NCBI RefSeq assembly: GCF_051201015.1
Contig: NZ_JBPEHI010000016.1
From: Petrimonas sulfuriphila
GTDB taxonomy: Bacteria > Bacteroidota > Bacteroidia > Bacteroidales > Dysgonomonadaceae
Length of the DNA stretch: 64,000 nucleotides
Reading direction: 5' to 3' (one strand)
The notes below the pieces were generated by a model. That model saw nothing but the letters and a program-made list of their open reading frames with translations. It ran no database searches and was not told the DNA's origin. The first letter of the stretch is position 1. The number at the start of each line of letters is the position of its first letter. Shown here piece after piece: positions 43,486-52,288 of the stretch. The translations under genes were made by a program, and so were the position numbers.

Positions 43486-44263
43486 GAAATCGCGAGAGCC
43501 AGGCATTCAGGCTATCCAGCAGAACAGGCGAGTCTTTCCGCACCGCCCACGACTCCAATTGCGTGAAGCTGATGTCGGTATCAACATCTATCTCCGGCAT
43601 CTCTTTGGCAAGTTTTCGCGCAAGTACCTCGTCACAAACCGTGAAGTCAATATCCCCGCCTGCAACCATCATCACCAGTTGTTCTGTTTCGTATATATCG
43701 TTTTGTATTATAAAAATGGTATCTCCTATTTCGTGAGAAAGGTTTTGCAGACGCAAAATTACGGGCGAATCCCTGTGTATATGGATGGTTTTTTTGGCTA
43801 AATCCAGGTGTTGGCGGATGGGTGTTATGCTGTCGTTAAACTCCGGTTTTCGCTGTACAAGTACCTGTTTATTCAGGTTAATTGACTCGGTAAAGCCAAA
43901 CTGCTGACGCAAATGCGTGGTTACGGGAATGTTCCGGGCAACGATATCGTACCGTCCCTGTTTCAGCCCTTGAAGATTTTTATCCAGGCTGTTCTCCAGA
44001 AAGATATTTACTTTCAGCTTCCAATCCTGTTCCAGGGCCTTGATGAGCCCATGCTGAAATCCGGCCAGGGTATCGCCGGAGACATGGTATCCAATGGGAT
44101 TATAATCGGTAACGATGTTCAACTCGCCGCTGTTCACTATCTCGGAAAAATCTCTGGGTAAAACAATCTCCACCTTCCTGGAAACGGTATAAAGGATAAC
44201 CATCAGGGAAAGCGCGACAACTAAAAGTACGCCGTAAATGACAATTATTTTTTTCGATTTCAC
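43445..44263 (-). CDS. Membrane-anchored extracytoplasmic substrate-binding-domain protein
   Basis: 272 residues. One N-terminal membrane helix (VIYGVLLVVALSLMVILYTV) acts as anchor or uncleaved signal. The rest is a periplasmic binding protein family 3 domain: GELNIVTDYNPIGYHV, GRYDIVARNIPVTTHLRQQF and GGDIDFTVCDEVLARKLAKE. It resembles the N-terminal domain of lytic transglycosylase MltF, but the lysozyme-like catalytic domain is absent. It may sense a small molecule such as an amino acid or muropeptide. It follows the porin gene by 11 bp and overlaps the hemW 3' end. Confidence 0.8.
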   Translation of the reverse strand: MKSKKIIVIYGVLLVVALSLMVILYTVSRKVEIVLPRDFSEIVNSGELNIVTDYNPIGYHVSGDTLAGFQHGLIKALEQDWKLKVNIFLENSLDKNLQGLKQGRYDIVARNIPVTTHLRQQFGFTESINLNKQVLVQRKPEFNDSITPIRQHLDLAKKTIHIHRDSPVILRLQNLSHEIGDTIFIIQNDIYETEQLVMMVAGGDIDFTVCDEVLARKLAKEMPEIDVDTDISFTQLESWAVRKDSPVLLDSLNAWLSRFLTPASTHSLSHRK

Positions 44264-44274
44264 AGCAGAGAAAA

Positions 44275-46326
44275 TTAATTGTGCAGGTCAACCGAAAGCC
44301 CCAGTTTAAGCATCATTGGATTTACCGGATAGCCAGGCAAAGAGAAGTAATCGCGTGGTTTCCAAACGGCAGACGCCGCGTTGTAAAGCATCACAAAAAA
44401 GCGGGTTTGTTTCAGGTGCATGTTGGCATACACCGTTGCAATGGGGTAATTTCCGATCTCTTTTTCCCGCTGATTGTAAAATTGGAGCAATGCCGGCTCG
44501 TATCCGGGGGAAAAATAAGCGGTATGATAATGTGCATCAACTCCAAACTGAAAAGTTAATTCATTCACTATCAATGCTTTCAGATACATGTTTGAATAGA
44601 TACTTACCGTAGGGACGGGGATTACCTCCTGATTTCCTGAAGTTTGATACACTACCCGGTTATCCCAGTTAAAAACGCCCAGTCTCAGGTTCTGCTCCAC
44701 ACCAACGGTCAAAACCTGTACGTTTGAAGAATACTGTGCACTGTTTCTGTCCTTGTCAAAATAGATATAATTCTGCAAATTTTCTACTCCGACACTCAAT
44801 GTCGTATTGGTAAAGGGTATATAAAGTTTACCGCCTACAAACACCCTGCGCATATTATTGAAGTCTTTGTTCCACCAAAAATACTTGGAGTGATAGTGTT
44901 TTTGCAAATAATTAGGGGTTAGGTTCTTAATATATGCATGGCCGCTTAAGACAGTTCGTTTTCCAGCAATGGTAAAACCTGTTTCAACCTCACCTTCCAG
45001 GTTAAATTCTCCGAGATCGACCCCCACCACCCCAAGATTGGCCTGAAGGTTGAATCGGAGGTTTTCGCCCTGTTGTTTATTAAGAATTCCACCGATAAAA
45101 AGCGAGTTCTCCCGGTGTTTTCTCCGGTCAATAGTCCCGTTGATGGAGTCCATCATCGAAAAATTACGGAGCTCGTGTTCGACATATCCCGTTAATCCGA
45201 ACTTCACCCACGGTTTGAATCCTTCGCGAAGCGATAGGGCAAACGTGTTTTTTAAGGATGAGAACGTTGTGCTATCGTCGACCGCGGTGTTATAAAACCG
45301 GTTGGGGTAAAACTGATCAATACGCTGCATCTCCTTGCCTTCTACCGTTACCTGCACCGTGTCGTAAGAAAGGAAGCGGCGGTCCTGTCCGGTATAATGC
45401 GACGTAAAAATGACACTCGCCACGGGAATAAACTCTCCGTTACCGAGTGAATCCTTTTTCTGATCATTGTAGCCGATATTGTATTTTCCTGAAAAAAACA
45501 AATGATTGGTCTTCATCTTGTTCCATGTATCGGTAAATTTTACAGGAATGTCTACAGTCGAAAAGTTCTGTCCAACGGATTCCGGATCACGGATAAACCG
45601 TTCGTCGGTAACCCCGCCGTTTTCAAATTGCTTGGCAGTTGATGTCGATACCAAAAGATGGGTCTCAAACCGGTCGCTCAGGTAGTTCCCAAAGAAGCTC
45701 CAGTCATTATGCTTGGTCTCCTGCGACTTGTATAATCCTTTTGCACTGATCAGGTCCCCCTCGAGGCCCACATTGAGGCGTTTTCCGAAGTTTGTTGTCA
45801 GTAAGGCCCTAAGACGCTGCTCCCTCAACGGACGGCTGCCCGCCGTCTGGTAGTCCAGTCGGGCATACGGCACCCGGGTATTATAAAAGACCTGTTGCCT
45901 GGGAGATTTGTTGTAGGGTTTGTAGGCATCGTAAAACGGAAACTGGCTCGTTTCATCCCTTTCAAAAAACAGTTTGGATATAAACGGTGAACCAATCGGG
46001 CCGAGATACCCTCCGGCAACCGAATACCCATCTGGAACGGTCGTTTGCTGGAAGTTGTGCTTCAACGTATCCATGGGCACAACGATGCGGTCTCCGCTTC
46101 TTGGATGTAAATGCCATACCGTTGCTGCCGGCAATTCCAGGTTGACGGTATCGAAAGGTTCTTCCGGGCCACGGCTTAGGCCTGACGGAGCTTGTCGGGG
46201 TAACAGGTTTACCGAATCGGGATGGGTGGTGATCTGCGACGAATCGGGCAAAATAACGCGCGCCTGCGAAAACACAAGCGTCGTACTCACGCAGAAAAAG
46301 AGAAGTATGAGCAGTTTTCCTTTCAT
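44275..46326 (-). CDS. Putative outer membrane porin (Porin_10 type)
   Basis: 683 residues; signal peptide ending LVFSQA. After a proline/acid-rich N-terminal segment, the protein consists of many amphipathic beta strands with aromatic girdles (for example FETHLLVSTSTAKQF and FGLTGYVEHELRNFSM) and ends with LGLSVDLHN, a typical beta-barrel terminus. This fits the Bacteroidota putative porin family. Its substrate is not known. Co-transcribed with the binding-domain gene, which suggests they act together in uptake or sensing. Confidence 0.85.
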   Translation of the reverse strand: MKGKLLILLFFCVSTTLVFSQARVILPDSSQITTHPDSVNLLPRQAPSGLSRGPEEPFDTVNLELPAATVWHLHPRSGDRIVVPMDTLKHNFQQTTVPDGYSVAGGYLGPIGSPFISKLFFERDETSQFPFYDAYKPYNKSPRQQVFYNTRVPYARLDYQTAGSRPLREQRLRALLTTNFGKRLNVGLEGDLISAKGLYKSQETKHNDWSFFGNYLSDRFETHLLVSTSTAKQFENGGVTDERFIRDPESVGQNFSTVDIPVKFTDTWNKMKTNHLFFSGKYNIGYNDQKKDSLGNGEFIPVASVIFTSHYTGQDRRFLSYDTVQVTVEGKEMQRIDQFYPNRFYNTAVDDSTTFSSLKNTFALSLREGFKPWVKFGLTGYVEHELRNFSMMDSINGTIDRRKHRENSLFIGGILNKQQGENLRFNLQANLGVVGVDLGEFNLEGEVETGFTIAGKRTVLSGHAYIKNLTPNYLQKHYHSKYFWWNKDFNNMRRVFVGGKLYIPFTNTTLSVGVENLQNYIYFDKDRNSAQYSSNVQVLTVGVEQNLRLGVFNWDNRVVYQTSGNQEVIPVPTVSIYSNMYLKALIVNELTFQFGVDAHYHTAYFSPGYEPALLQFYNQREKEIGNYPIATVYANMHLKQTRFFVMLYNAASAVWKPRDYFSLPGYPVNPMMLKLGLSVDLHN

Positions 46327-46331
46327 CGGTG

Positions 46332-46339
46332 CAAACTTA
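46332..46339 (-). promoter_or_regulatory. -7 promoter box of the porin gene, five bases from the start codon
   Basis: TAAGTTTG on the minus strand, then CACCG and the ATG at 46326. The spacing is identical to that of the MATE gene (box, five bases, ATG), implying a leaderless or near-leaderless mRNA. Confidence 0.5.
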
Positions 46340-46430
46340 CATAAAAATTTGCCACATGCCGATAGCTAACAGCCTATTTGTTGTGTTTTTTCAGGATTTT
46401 TAGGAAGCAAAAGAAAAATAAACAGTTATT

Positions 46431-46464
46431 TTTGTCCCGCATTAAAATTATTCTATTATCTTTG
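46431..46464 (+). promoter_or_regulatory. Promoter of the histidine operon
   Basis: TTTG at 46431-46434, a 22 nt spacer and TATCTTTG at 46457-46464. The leader peptide start codon is 19 nt further on, at 46484. Confidence 0.7.
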
Positions 46465-46483
46465 CGTTATCAAAATAGATAAA

Positions 46484-46540
46484 ATGAAAGTAAACAAGCT
46501 TCACCATCATCATTTTCATACTTGCAATCAGGCGAGCTGA
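46484..46540 (+). CDS. hisL: Histidine operon leader peptide
   Basis: Eighteen codons plus TGA encode MKVNKLHHHHFHTCNQAS. Five of six consecutive codons (46502-46519) are histidine. The ORF starts 19 nt after a consensus promoter box and is followed by a rho-independent terminator and then hisG. This is the structure of a histidine attenuator: ribosome stalling on scarce His-tRNA stops terminator formation. The peptide itself is expected to have no other function. The ORF is too short for ordinary gene callers. Confidence 0.88.
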   Translation: MKVNKLHHHHFHTCNQAS

Positions 46541-46605
46541 ATAGGATGTGTAGAAGCATGAATATACAACATAGACCCGTCTGAACAGCTCAGGCGGGTT
46601 TTTTT
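46528..46605 (+). terminator. Attenuator of the histidine operon (terminator with alternative antiterminator pairing)
   Basis: The terminator is ACCCGTCTGA (46575-46584), loop ACAGC, TCAGGCGGGT (46590-46599) and then TTTTTT. The 3' end of the leader ORF carries TCAGGCG at 46528-46534, identical to the 3' terminator arm, and can pair with CGTCTGA (46578-46584) instead. A ribosome stalled on the His codons leaves 46528-46534 free to pair, which prevents the terminator; a ribosome reaching the TGA at 46538-46540 covers it. Confidence 0.85.
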
Positions 46606-46652
46606 AATTAACACTCAGCGGTTCGGAGCCGCTAACGCAAAAAAGAAAAGCA

Positions 46653-47510
46653 ATGGAAAAACTGAAAATAGCCATCCAGAAAAGCGGACGATTAAGCGAA
46701 AAATCGTTGCAGCTGTTGAACGAATGCGGCATTAAGGTATCGAACGGTGACCGGAAACTCAGGACAGAAGCCCGCAATTTCCCCATGGAAATCCTTTTCC
46801 TACGTGACGATGATATTCCTCAATACGTTGAAAATGGCGTTGCAGACATCGGTATCCTGGGAGAAAACGAAGTGTGGGAAAAAGAAAAAGACGTGGATGA
46901 AATTGAAAAGCTGGGATTCGGCAACTGTCGGCTTTCGCTCGCTATTCCCAAGGATGAAGTGTATACCAACCTGGATTATTTTCACGGGAAACGCATTGCC
47001 ACCAGCTATCCGAAAATTCTCAAAAAATACTTCGGCGTTAAAGGCATTGATGTGAAGATCGAAGAACTGGGGGGGAGTGTTGAGATTGCCACCGGAATTG
47101 GCCTGGCTGATGGGATTTTTGATATTGTAAGTACGGGCAGTACCCTTATTATGAACGGCCTAAAAGAAGTTGAGGCCATCATAAAGAGTGAAGCGGTACT
47201 GATTGCCAACAAGAGCCTCAACGAAGTCAAACAAGAGCTGCTGGAAAGGTTTCTTTTTCGCATACGGGCATATAAGAAAGGCATGGGTAGCAAGTACATT
47301 GTAATGAATGCACCAAATTCGTCAATTCCAAAAATTTGTTCCATCCTTCCGGGTATGAAATCGCCCAGTATCCTTCCGCTTGCCGAAGAGGGATGGAGCA
47401 GCGTGCACTCGGTAGTACAGGAAGACCAGTTTTGGGATGTGATTGATGCGTTGAAAGACGTGAATGCCCAGGGAATCTTAGTGATGAACATTGAGAAAAT
47501 GATACTCTAA
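46653..47510 (+). CDS. hisG: ATP phosphoribosyltransferase HisG (long form)
   Basis: 285 residues, the long, hexameric form with a C-terminal ACT-like regulatory domain (from about residue 210, where histidine feedback inhibition acts). KIAIQKSGRLSEKSLQLLNE opens the catalytic domain, and DIVSTGSTLIMNGL is the PRPP-binding loop. It catalyses the first step of histidine synthesis. First structural gene behind the attenuator. Confidence 0.95.
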   Translation: MEKLKIAIQKSGRLSEKSLQLLNECGIKVSNGDRKLRTEARNFPMEILFLRDDDIPQYVENGVADIGILGENEVWEKEKDVDEIEKLGFGNCRLSLAIPKDEVYTNLDYFHGKRIATSYPKILKKYFGVKGIDVKIEELGGSVEIATGIGLADGIFDIVSTGSTLIMNGLKEVEAIIKSEAVLIANKSLNEVKQELLERFLFRIRAYKKGMGSKYIVMNAPNSSIPKICSILPGMKSPSILPLAEEGWSSVHSVVQEDQFWDVIDALKDVNAQGILVMNIEKMIL

Positions 47511-47512
47511 AA

Positions 47513-48826
47513 GTGAAAACATTAAACAACCCGGCCGAAAGGAAATGGCCGCAATTGGCAGAAAGGTCCGCCATCAAGCAAGCCAGGCTGATGGAGTTAG
47601 TGGACAAGGTTTTTTACGATATCCGTAAAAAAGGTGATAAGGCGGTGTTGAAATATGCCCGGCAGTTTGACAGGTTTTCGGCGGATGACTTCACGGTTGA
47701 TCACGAGACAATCGAGGCGGCGTCGCAACAGGTCTCGGAACGGTTGAAGCAAGCCATCGCCCTTGCAAAAAGCAACATCGAGAAATTCCACTTTTCGCAG
47801 AAAGAGGAAATTGTAAAAGTGGAAACCTCTCCCGGTGTGGTATGCTGGCGCGAAGCACGGCCTATCGAGAAGGTAGGGATTTATGTCCCCGGAGGAACCG
47901 CTCCTCTTTTTTCCACGGTACTGATGCTGGCCATTCCGGCAAAGATAGCCGGCTGTAAAGAGATCGTGCTTTGTTCGCCTCCCGGCAAGGAAGGCGCTAT
48001 CCACCCCGCCATTCTTTACGCAGCGAACCTTGCGGGGGTAACCCGCATATTTGCGGTCGGAGGTATCCAGGCTATCGGGGCCATGTCTTTCGGCACGAAG
48101 TCCGTCCCGAAAGTAGAGAAAATATTCGGCCCAGGCAACCAGTACGTGATGACGGCAAAGCATGCCGCCCAGTACTACGGTACAGCTATCGATATGCCTG
48201 CCGGACCCAGCGAACTCCTTGTGGTGGCGGATGAGACCTGCCGCCCGTCGTTCGTCGCCGCCGACCTGCTTTCTCAGGCAGAACACGGGCCGGACAGTGA
48301 GGTCATCCTTTTGTCGGACAACAAAAAGGTGGTTAAGGAAATAAACAAGGAACTCGATATTCAACTGGCGAATCTGCCGCGAAAAGAAATGGCGGAAAAA
48401 GCGCTGAAGAACAGCCGTGCCATTTTGTTTAAAGACGTAGAGACCTGCATCCGCTTCAGCAACGTTTACGCTCCCGAGCACCTGATCCTGGCGGTAGAGA
48501 ATCCTGTTTTGCGCAGCCGTGAGGTGACCAACGCGGGCTCCGTTTTTCTGGGGAACTACAGTTGCGAAAGTGCCGGTGATTACGCTAGCGGCACTAACCA
48601 CACGCTTCCCACAAGCGGATACGCGAAAGCATACAGCGGCGTTTCTCTGGACAGCTTTATAAAGAAAATCACCTTTCAGCAACTGTCGGAAGAAGGAATT
48701 GTCGGTATCGGGGTAGCCGTGGAAACCATGGCTGAAGCAGAAGAACTTTTCGCTCACAAGAATGCCATGACACTGCGTTTGGGCGAAGTGTCGGCACAGC
48801 AAGCAAAGAATTATGAGAACAGTTGA
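47513..48826 (+). CDS. hisD: Histidinol dehydrogenase HisD
   Basis: 437 residues from a GTG at 47513, 2 bp after hisG. Family landmarks are VPGGTAPLFSTVLMLAIPAK, GPGNQYVMTAKHAAQYYG, the zinc-ligand region DLLSQAEHGPDSEVILL and GSVFLGNYSCESAGDYASGT. It makes the last two steps, oxidising histidinol to histidine with NAD. It overlaps hisC by 14 bp. Confidence 0.96.
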   Translation: MKTLNNPAERKWPQLAERSAIKQARLMELVDKVFYDIRKKGDKAVLKYARQFDRFSADDFTVDHETIEAASQQVSERLKQAIALAKSNIEKFHFSQKEEIVKVETSPGVVCWREARPIEKVGIYVPGGTAPLFSTVLMLAIPAKIAGCKEIVLCSPPGKEGAIHPAILYAANLAGVTRIFAVGGIQAIGAMSFGTKSVPKVEKIFGPGNQYVMTAKHAAQYYGTAIDMPAGPSELLVVADETCRPSFVAADLLSQAEHGPDSEVILLSDNKKVVKEINKELDIQLANLPRKEMAEKALKNSRAILFKDVETCIRFSNVYAPEHLILAVENPVLRSREVTNAGSVFLGNYSCESAGDYASGTNHTLPTSGYAKAYSGVSLDSFIKKITFQQLSEEGIVGIGVAVETMAEAEELFAHKNAMTLRLGEVSAQQAKNYENS

Positions 48827-49844
48827 TATAGAAAAAATGGTCAGGCCGAATATCCTGGCACTAAAACCCTATTCAAGTGCCCGCGATGAATTTTCGGGCA
48901 ACGAAGGTATCTTTCTCGATGCAAACGAAAATCCGTACGGGACACTCAACCGGTATCCCGACCCCCACCAGAAAGCGTTAAAGACGAAGCTGTCAGAAGT
49001 TAAAAACGTACCTTTCAACCAGATTTTTATCGGCAACGGAAGTGACGAGGTCATCGACCTGATATACCGAATTTTCTGTGAACCTGGAAAAGACAGCGCG
49101 ATTGTTTGTCCGCCCACTTACGGGATGTACGAAGTCTCGGCTAACATCAATCACATCCAACTGCATGAAATCCCATTAACATCCGATTTTCAGCTTGATA
49201 TTGAAAAGATCCTGCAGACGGCCGAAACAGACAGTTCCGTAAAGCTTATTTTCGTTTGCTCACCGAATAACCCCACCGGGAACAGGTTGGACAACCTGGA
49301 GAAGCTGCTTGAAAACTTTAACGGAATCGTGGTGGCAGACGAAGCTTACGTGGATTTTTGCCCCGAATACAGCCTGAAAAGCAAAATAAACAAATACTCC
49401 CACCTTATTGTGATGCAGACATTCAGCAAAGCATGGGCGTTGGCGGGTGTCCGGGTTGGAATGGCTTTTGCCGGCGAAAAAATCATATCGTTGCTGGACA
49501 AAACCAAACCGCCCTACAACGTCAGTATCATCAATCAGCAAGTTGCCCTGGAAGCGCTTTCGCGCGTGGATGAATTTGAAAAGCGCCGCGACACGATTCT
49601 GCAGCAAAGAGCATATCTCGCCGAAGAATTATCGAAACTGGAAATTGTAAAGAAGATTTATCCTTCGGATGCCAACTTCCTCTTGGTTGAAGTATCAGAT
49701 GCCAACTGGATTTACAACGAACTGGTACAAAAAAAGGTGATTGTCCGCAACCGGAACAGGCAGGTGACAAACTGTGTGAGAATTACCATCGGCACTCCCG
49801 GTGAGAATGAGGAGTTGTTGAATAAATTACGCACCCTTGTATGA
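48813..49844 (+). CDS. hisC: Histidinol-phosphate aminotransferase HisC
   Basis: 343 residues. PLP-binding lysine is Lys206 in TFSKAWALAGVRVGM. CSPNNPTGN and DEAYVDF are the usual fold-type I motifs. It converts imidazole-acetol phosphate to histidinol phosphate. Starts 14 bp inside hisD and overlaps hisB by ATGA, so translation is coupled. Confidence 0.95.
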   Translation: MRTVDIEKMVRPNILALKPYSSARDEFSGNEGIFLDANENPYGTLNRYPDPHQKALKTKLSEVKNVPFNQIFIGNGSDEVIDLIYRIFCEPGKDSAIVCPPTYGMYEVSANINHIQLHEIPLTSDFQLDIEKILQTAETDSSVKLIFVCSPNNPTGNRLDNLEKLLENFNGIVVADEAYVDFCPEYSLKSKINKYSHLIVMQTFSKAWALAGVRVGMAFAGEKIISLLDKTKPPYNVSIINQQVALEALSRVDEFEKRRDTILQQRAYLAEELSKLEIVKKIYPSDANFLLVEVSDANWIYNELVQKKVIVRNRNRQVTNCVRITIGTPGENEELLNKLRTLV

Positions 49845-50932
49845 AAAAAGTTTTATTTATCGACCGGGACGGAACACTGGTTATCGAGCCGCCCGTTGAC
49901 TTCCAGATTGACAGCCTGGAGAAGCTGGAGTTTTACCCGCAAGTATTTCAGTACCTGTCGCGGATTGCCCGAGAATTGGAATATGAATTGGTTATGGTGA
50001 CGAATCAGGACGGGTTGGGAACTCCGTCTTTTCCCGAAGATACGTTCTGGCCGGCACACCATAAAATGGTAAAAGCATTCGAAAACGAAGGGGTTGTTTT
50101 TAGCGAAATCCTTATCGACCGCTCTTTTGAACACGAAAACCTTCCTACCCGAAAACCGGGGATAGCGTTGCTGACACATTACACAAAAGGGGGTTACGAT
50201 TTGGAAAACTCTTACGTTATCGGAGACCGGAAAACTGATGTGCGGTTGGCCAGAAACCTTGGCTGCAAAGCCATTTACCTGAACGTGGATAAAACCGATG
50301 ATGCCGTGCTGTGCACGACCGACTGGGCCGAGATATACGCCTACTTGAAGTTGGAACCCAGAAAAGGAATTGTCCGCCGCAAAACTTCAGAAACCGATAT
50401 CGTTGTGGAGATCAATCTTGACGGATCAGGAAAAAGCCGGATAGCTACCGGATTAGGTTTTTTCGACCATATGTTGGAGCAAATTGCCCGTCACGGAAAT
50501 GTGGACCTCTCCATCCGGGTAAACGGTGATTTGCATATCGACGAACACCATACGGTCGAAGATACGGCCATCGCCCTGGGAGAGGCTTTTTTACAAGCAC
50601 TGGGGAAGAAGAAGGGTATAGAACGTTACGGGTTTCTGCTGCCCATGGACGATTGCCTGGCACAGGTTGCTATCGACTTCGGCGGCCGGCCTTGGCTGGT
50701 CTGGGAGGTGGATTTTAAACGCGAGAGAATTGGAGATGTGCCTGCCGAAATGTTTATGCACTTCTTCAAGTCGTTTTCCGATAACGCCAGGTGTAACCTT
50801 AACATCAAAGCCGAAGGCGATAACGAACATCACAAAGCGGAAGCCATTTTCAAAGCATTCGCCAAATCGATCAAGATGGCGGTGAAACGTGGTGAAAATA
50901 CAGGAATTCCCAGCACAAAAGGAATATTATAA
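49841..50932 (+). CDS. hisB: Bifunctional HisB: histidinol-phosphatase and imidazoleglycerol-phosphate dehydratase
   Basis: 363 residues, two fused enzymes. Residues 1-165 form an HAD phosphatase starting FIDRDGTLV (nucleophile Asp) with DRKTDVRLARNLGCKA. Residues about 175-363 form the dehydratase with GLGFFDHMLEQIARHG, DEHHTVEDTAIALGEAF and DNEHHKAEAIFKA, which supply the Mn ligands. The fusion is the same arrangement as in enterobacteria. TAA overlaps the hisH ATG by one base. Confidence 0.96.
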   Translation: MKKVLFIDRDGTLVIEPPVDFQIDSLEKLEFYPQVFQYLSRIARELEYELVMVTNQDGLGTPSFPEDTFWPAHHKMVKAFENEGVVFSEILIDRSFEHENLPTRKPGIALLTHYTKGGYDLENSYVIGDRKTDVRLARNLGCKAIYLNVDKTDDAVLCTTDWAEIYAYLKLEPRKGIVRRKTSETDIVVEINLDGSGKSRIATGLGFFDHMLEQIARHGNVDLSIRVNGDLHIDEHHTVEDTAIALGEAFLQALGKKKGIERYGFLLPMDDCLAQVAIDFGGRPWLVWEVDFKRERIGDVPAEMFMHFFKSFSDNARCNLNIKAEGDNEHHKAEAIFKAFAKSIKMAVKRGENTGIPSTKGIL

Positions 50933-51519
50933 TGTCAATGGTTGCTATCATCAAATACAATGCTGGCAACATCGCGTCGGTAAAAAATGCGGTGGAGCGG
51001 TTGGGGCATCAGTGCGTCATTACCGATAGCGAGGTTGAAATCCGCCGTGCGGATAAGGTTATTTTTCCCGGTGTGGGCGAAGCATCGTCGGCCATGGAAT
51101 ATTTAAAAGAGCGGAAGCTGGATGCGGTAATAAAAACGCTCGGGCAGCCCGTTCTGGGAATATGCCTGGGCCTGCAACTGCTGTGCCGGTATTCGGAAGA
51201 GGGAAACACCGGCTGCCTGGGTATCTTTGATACTGCGGTAAAAAAATTCCCGTTGACGGACATTGTTCCCCACATCGGATGGGACAACCTGAAGCATACG
51301 GAGTCATTGCTTTTTGATGGTTTTGGAAAGGATGATACGGTCTATTTCGTACACAGTTATTATGCCGAGAGCTGTGCGCAAACTATCGCCGAGTGCGATT
51401 ATATTTTGCCGTTCAGTGCCGCCATGCGGAACAGGAATTTTTATGCCACGCAGTTCCATCCCGAGAAATCGGCGAATGTCGGTGAACGAATATTGAAGAA
51501 TTTTTTGAAAATAAGGTAA
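50932..51519 (+). CDS. hisH: Imidazole glycerol phosphate synthase glutaminase subunit HisH
   Basis: 195 residues. Class I glutamine amidotransferase with nucleophile Cys78 in VLGICLGLQLL and the His/Glu pair in QFHPEKSANVGERIL; the oxyanion region is FPGVGEASSAM. It supplies ammonia to HisF. Confidence 0.94.
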   Translation: MSMVAIIKYNAGNIASVKNAVERLGHQCVITDSEVEIRRADKVIFPGVGEASSAMEYLKERKLDAVIKTLGQPVLGICLGLQLLCRYSEEGNTGCLGIFDTAVKKFPLTDIVPHIGWDNLKHTESLLFDGFGKDDTVYFVHSYYAESCAQTIAECDYILPFSAAMRNRNFYATQFHPEKSANVGERILKNFLKIR

Positions 51520-51536
51520 ACAAACGATTGAAGTTT

Positions 51537-52256
51537 ATGAGAATTATTCCTGCCATAGACATTATTGACGGAAAGTGTGTCCGCCTGACCAAAGGCGATT
51601 ACAGCACCCAAAAAATATATAACGAAAATCCGGTGGAAGTTGCAAAATCGTTTGAAGCCAACGGAATTCGATATTTACACTTGGTTGATTTGGATGGAGC
51701 CAAATCAAAACATATTGTGAATAAAGATATTCTGAGAAAAATATCAACAAAAACTTCATTGATGGTTGATTTTGGCGGAGGTATTAAAACCGATGAAGAT
51801 GTACGCATCGCTTTCGAAAACGGAGCTGCACAGGTTACGGTGGGAAGCATAGCTGCTCAAGAACCGGACCTTTTTTTAAAATGGCTGTCGGTATACGGTC
51901 CGGACAAGATTATTTTAGGTGCAGACAGCCACGGCAGAAAAATTGCCACCCAGGGATGGCAGCAGCAATCGGAACTGGATGTTGTGGATTTTATTGCCGG
52001 TTATGAACGCAAAGGCGTTACATACGTGATCTGTACCGACATCTCGAAAGACGGCATGCTGCAAGGCACTTCCAATGAGCTTTACGCTGAAATCCTCCGG
52101 GAGACCGATGTTAAGCTGATTGCCAGTGGTGGCGTATCATCGGTGGATGATCTGACAAAGGTAAAGGAGTTGGGTTGTGAGGGAGCCATTATCGGCAAAG
52201 CTCTTTACGAAGGGAGAATTAGCCTGGACGAGTTACGCGTTGCGGGTTTCCTGTAA
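51537..52256 (+). CDS. hisA: Phosphoribosyl isomerase HisA (ProFAR isomerase)
   Basis: 239 residues from the ATG at 51537 (MRIIPAIDII), better than the TTG at 51528. TIM barrel: AIDIIDGKCVRLTKGDY with catalytic Asp 8, MVDFGGGIKTDEDV, and C-terminal DISKDGMLQGTSNELY, ASGGVSSVDDLTKVK. It isomerises N'-5'-ProFAR to PRFAR. Confidence 0.95.
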   Translation: MRIIPAIDIIDGKCVRLTKGDYSTQKIYNENPVEVAKSFEANGIRYLHLVDLDGAKSKHIVNKDILRKISTKTSLMVDFGGGIKTDEDVRIAFENGAAQVTVGSIAAQEPDLFLKWLSVYGPDKIILGADSHGRKIATQGWQQQSELDVVDFIAGYERKGVTYVICTDISKDGMLQGTSNELYAEILRETDVKLIASGGVSSVDDLTKVKELGCEGAIIGKALYEGRISLDELRVAGFL

Positions 52257-52288
52257 CGGGTTTAAAACAACAAAAAATATAAACTTAT

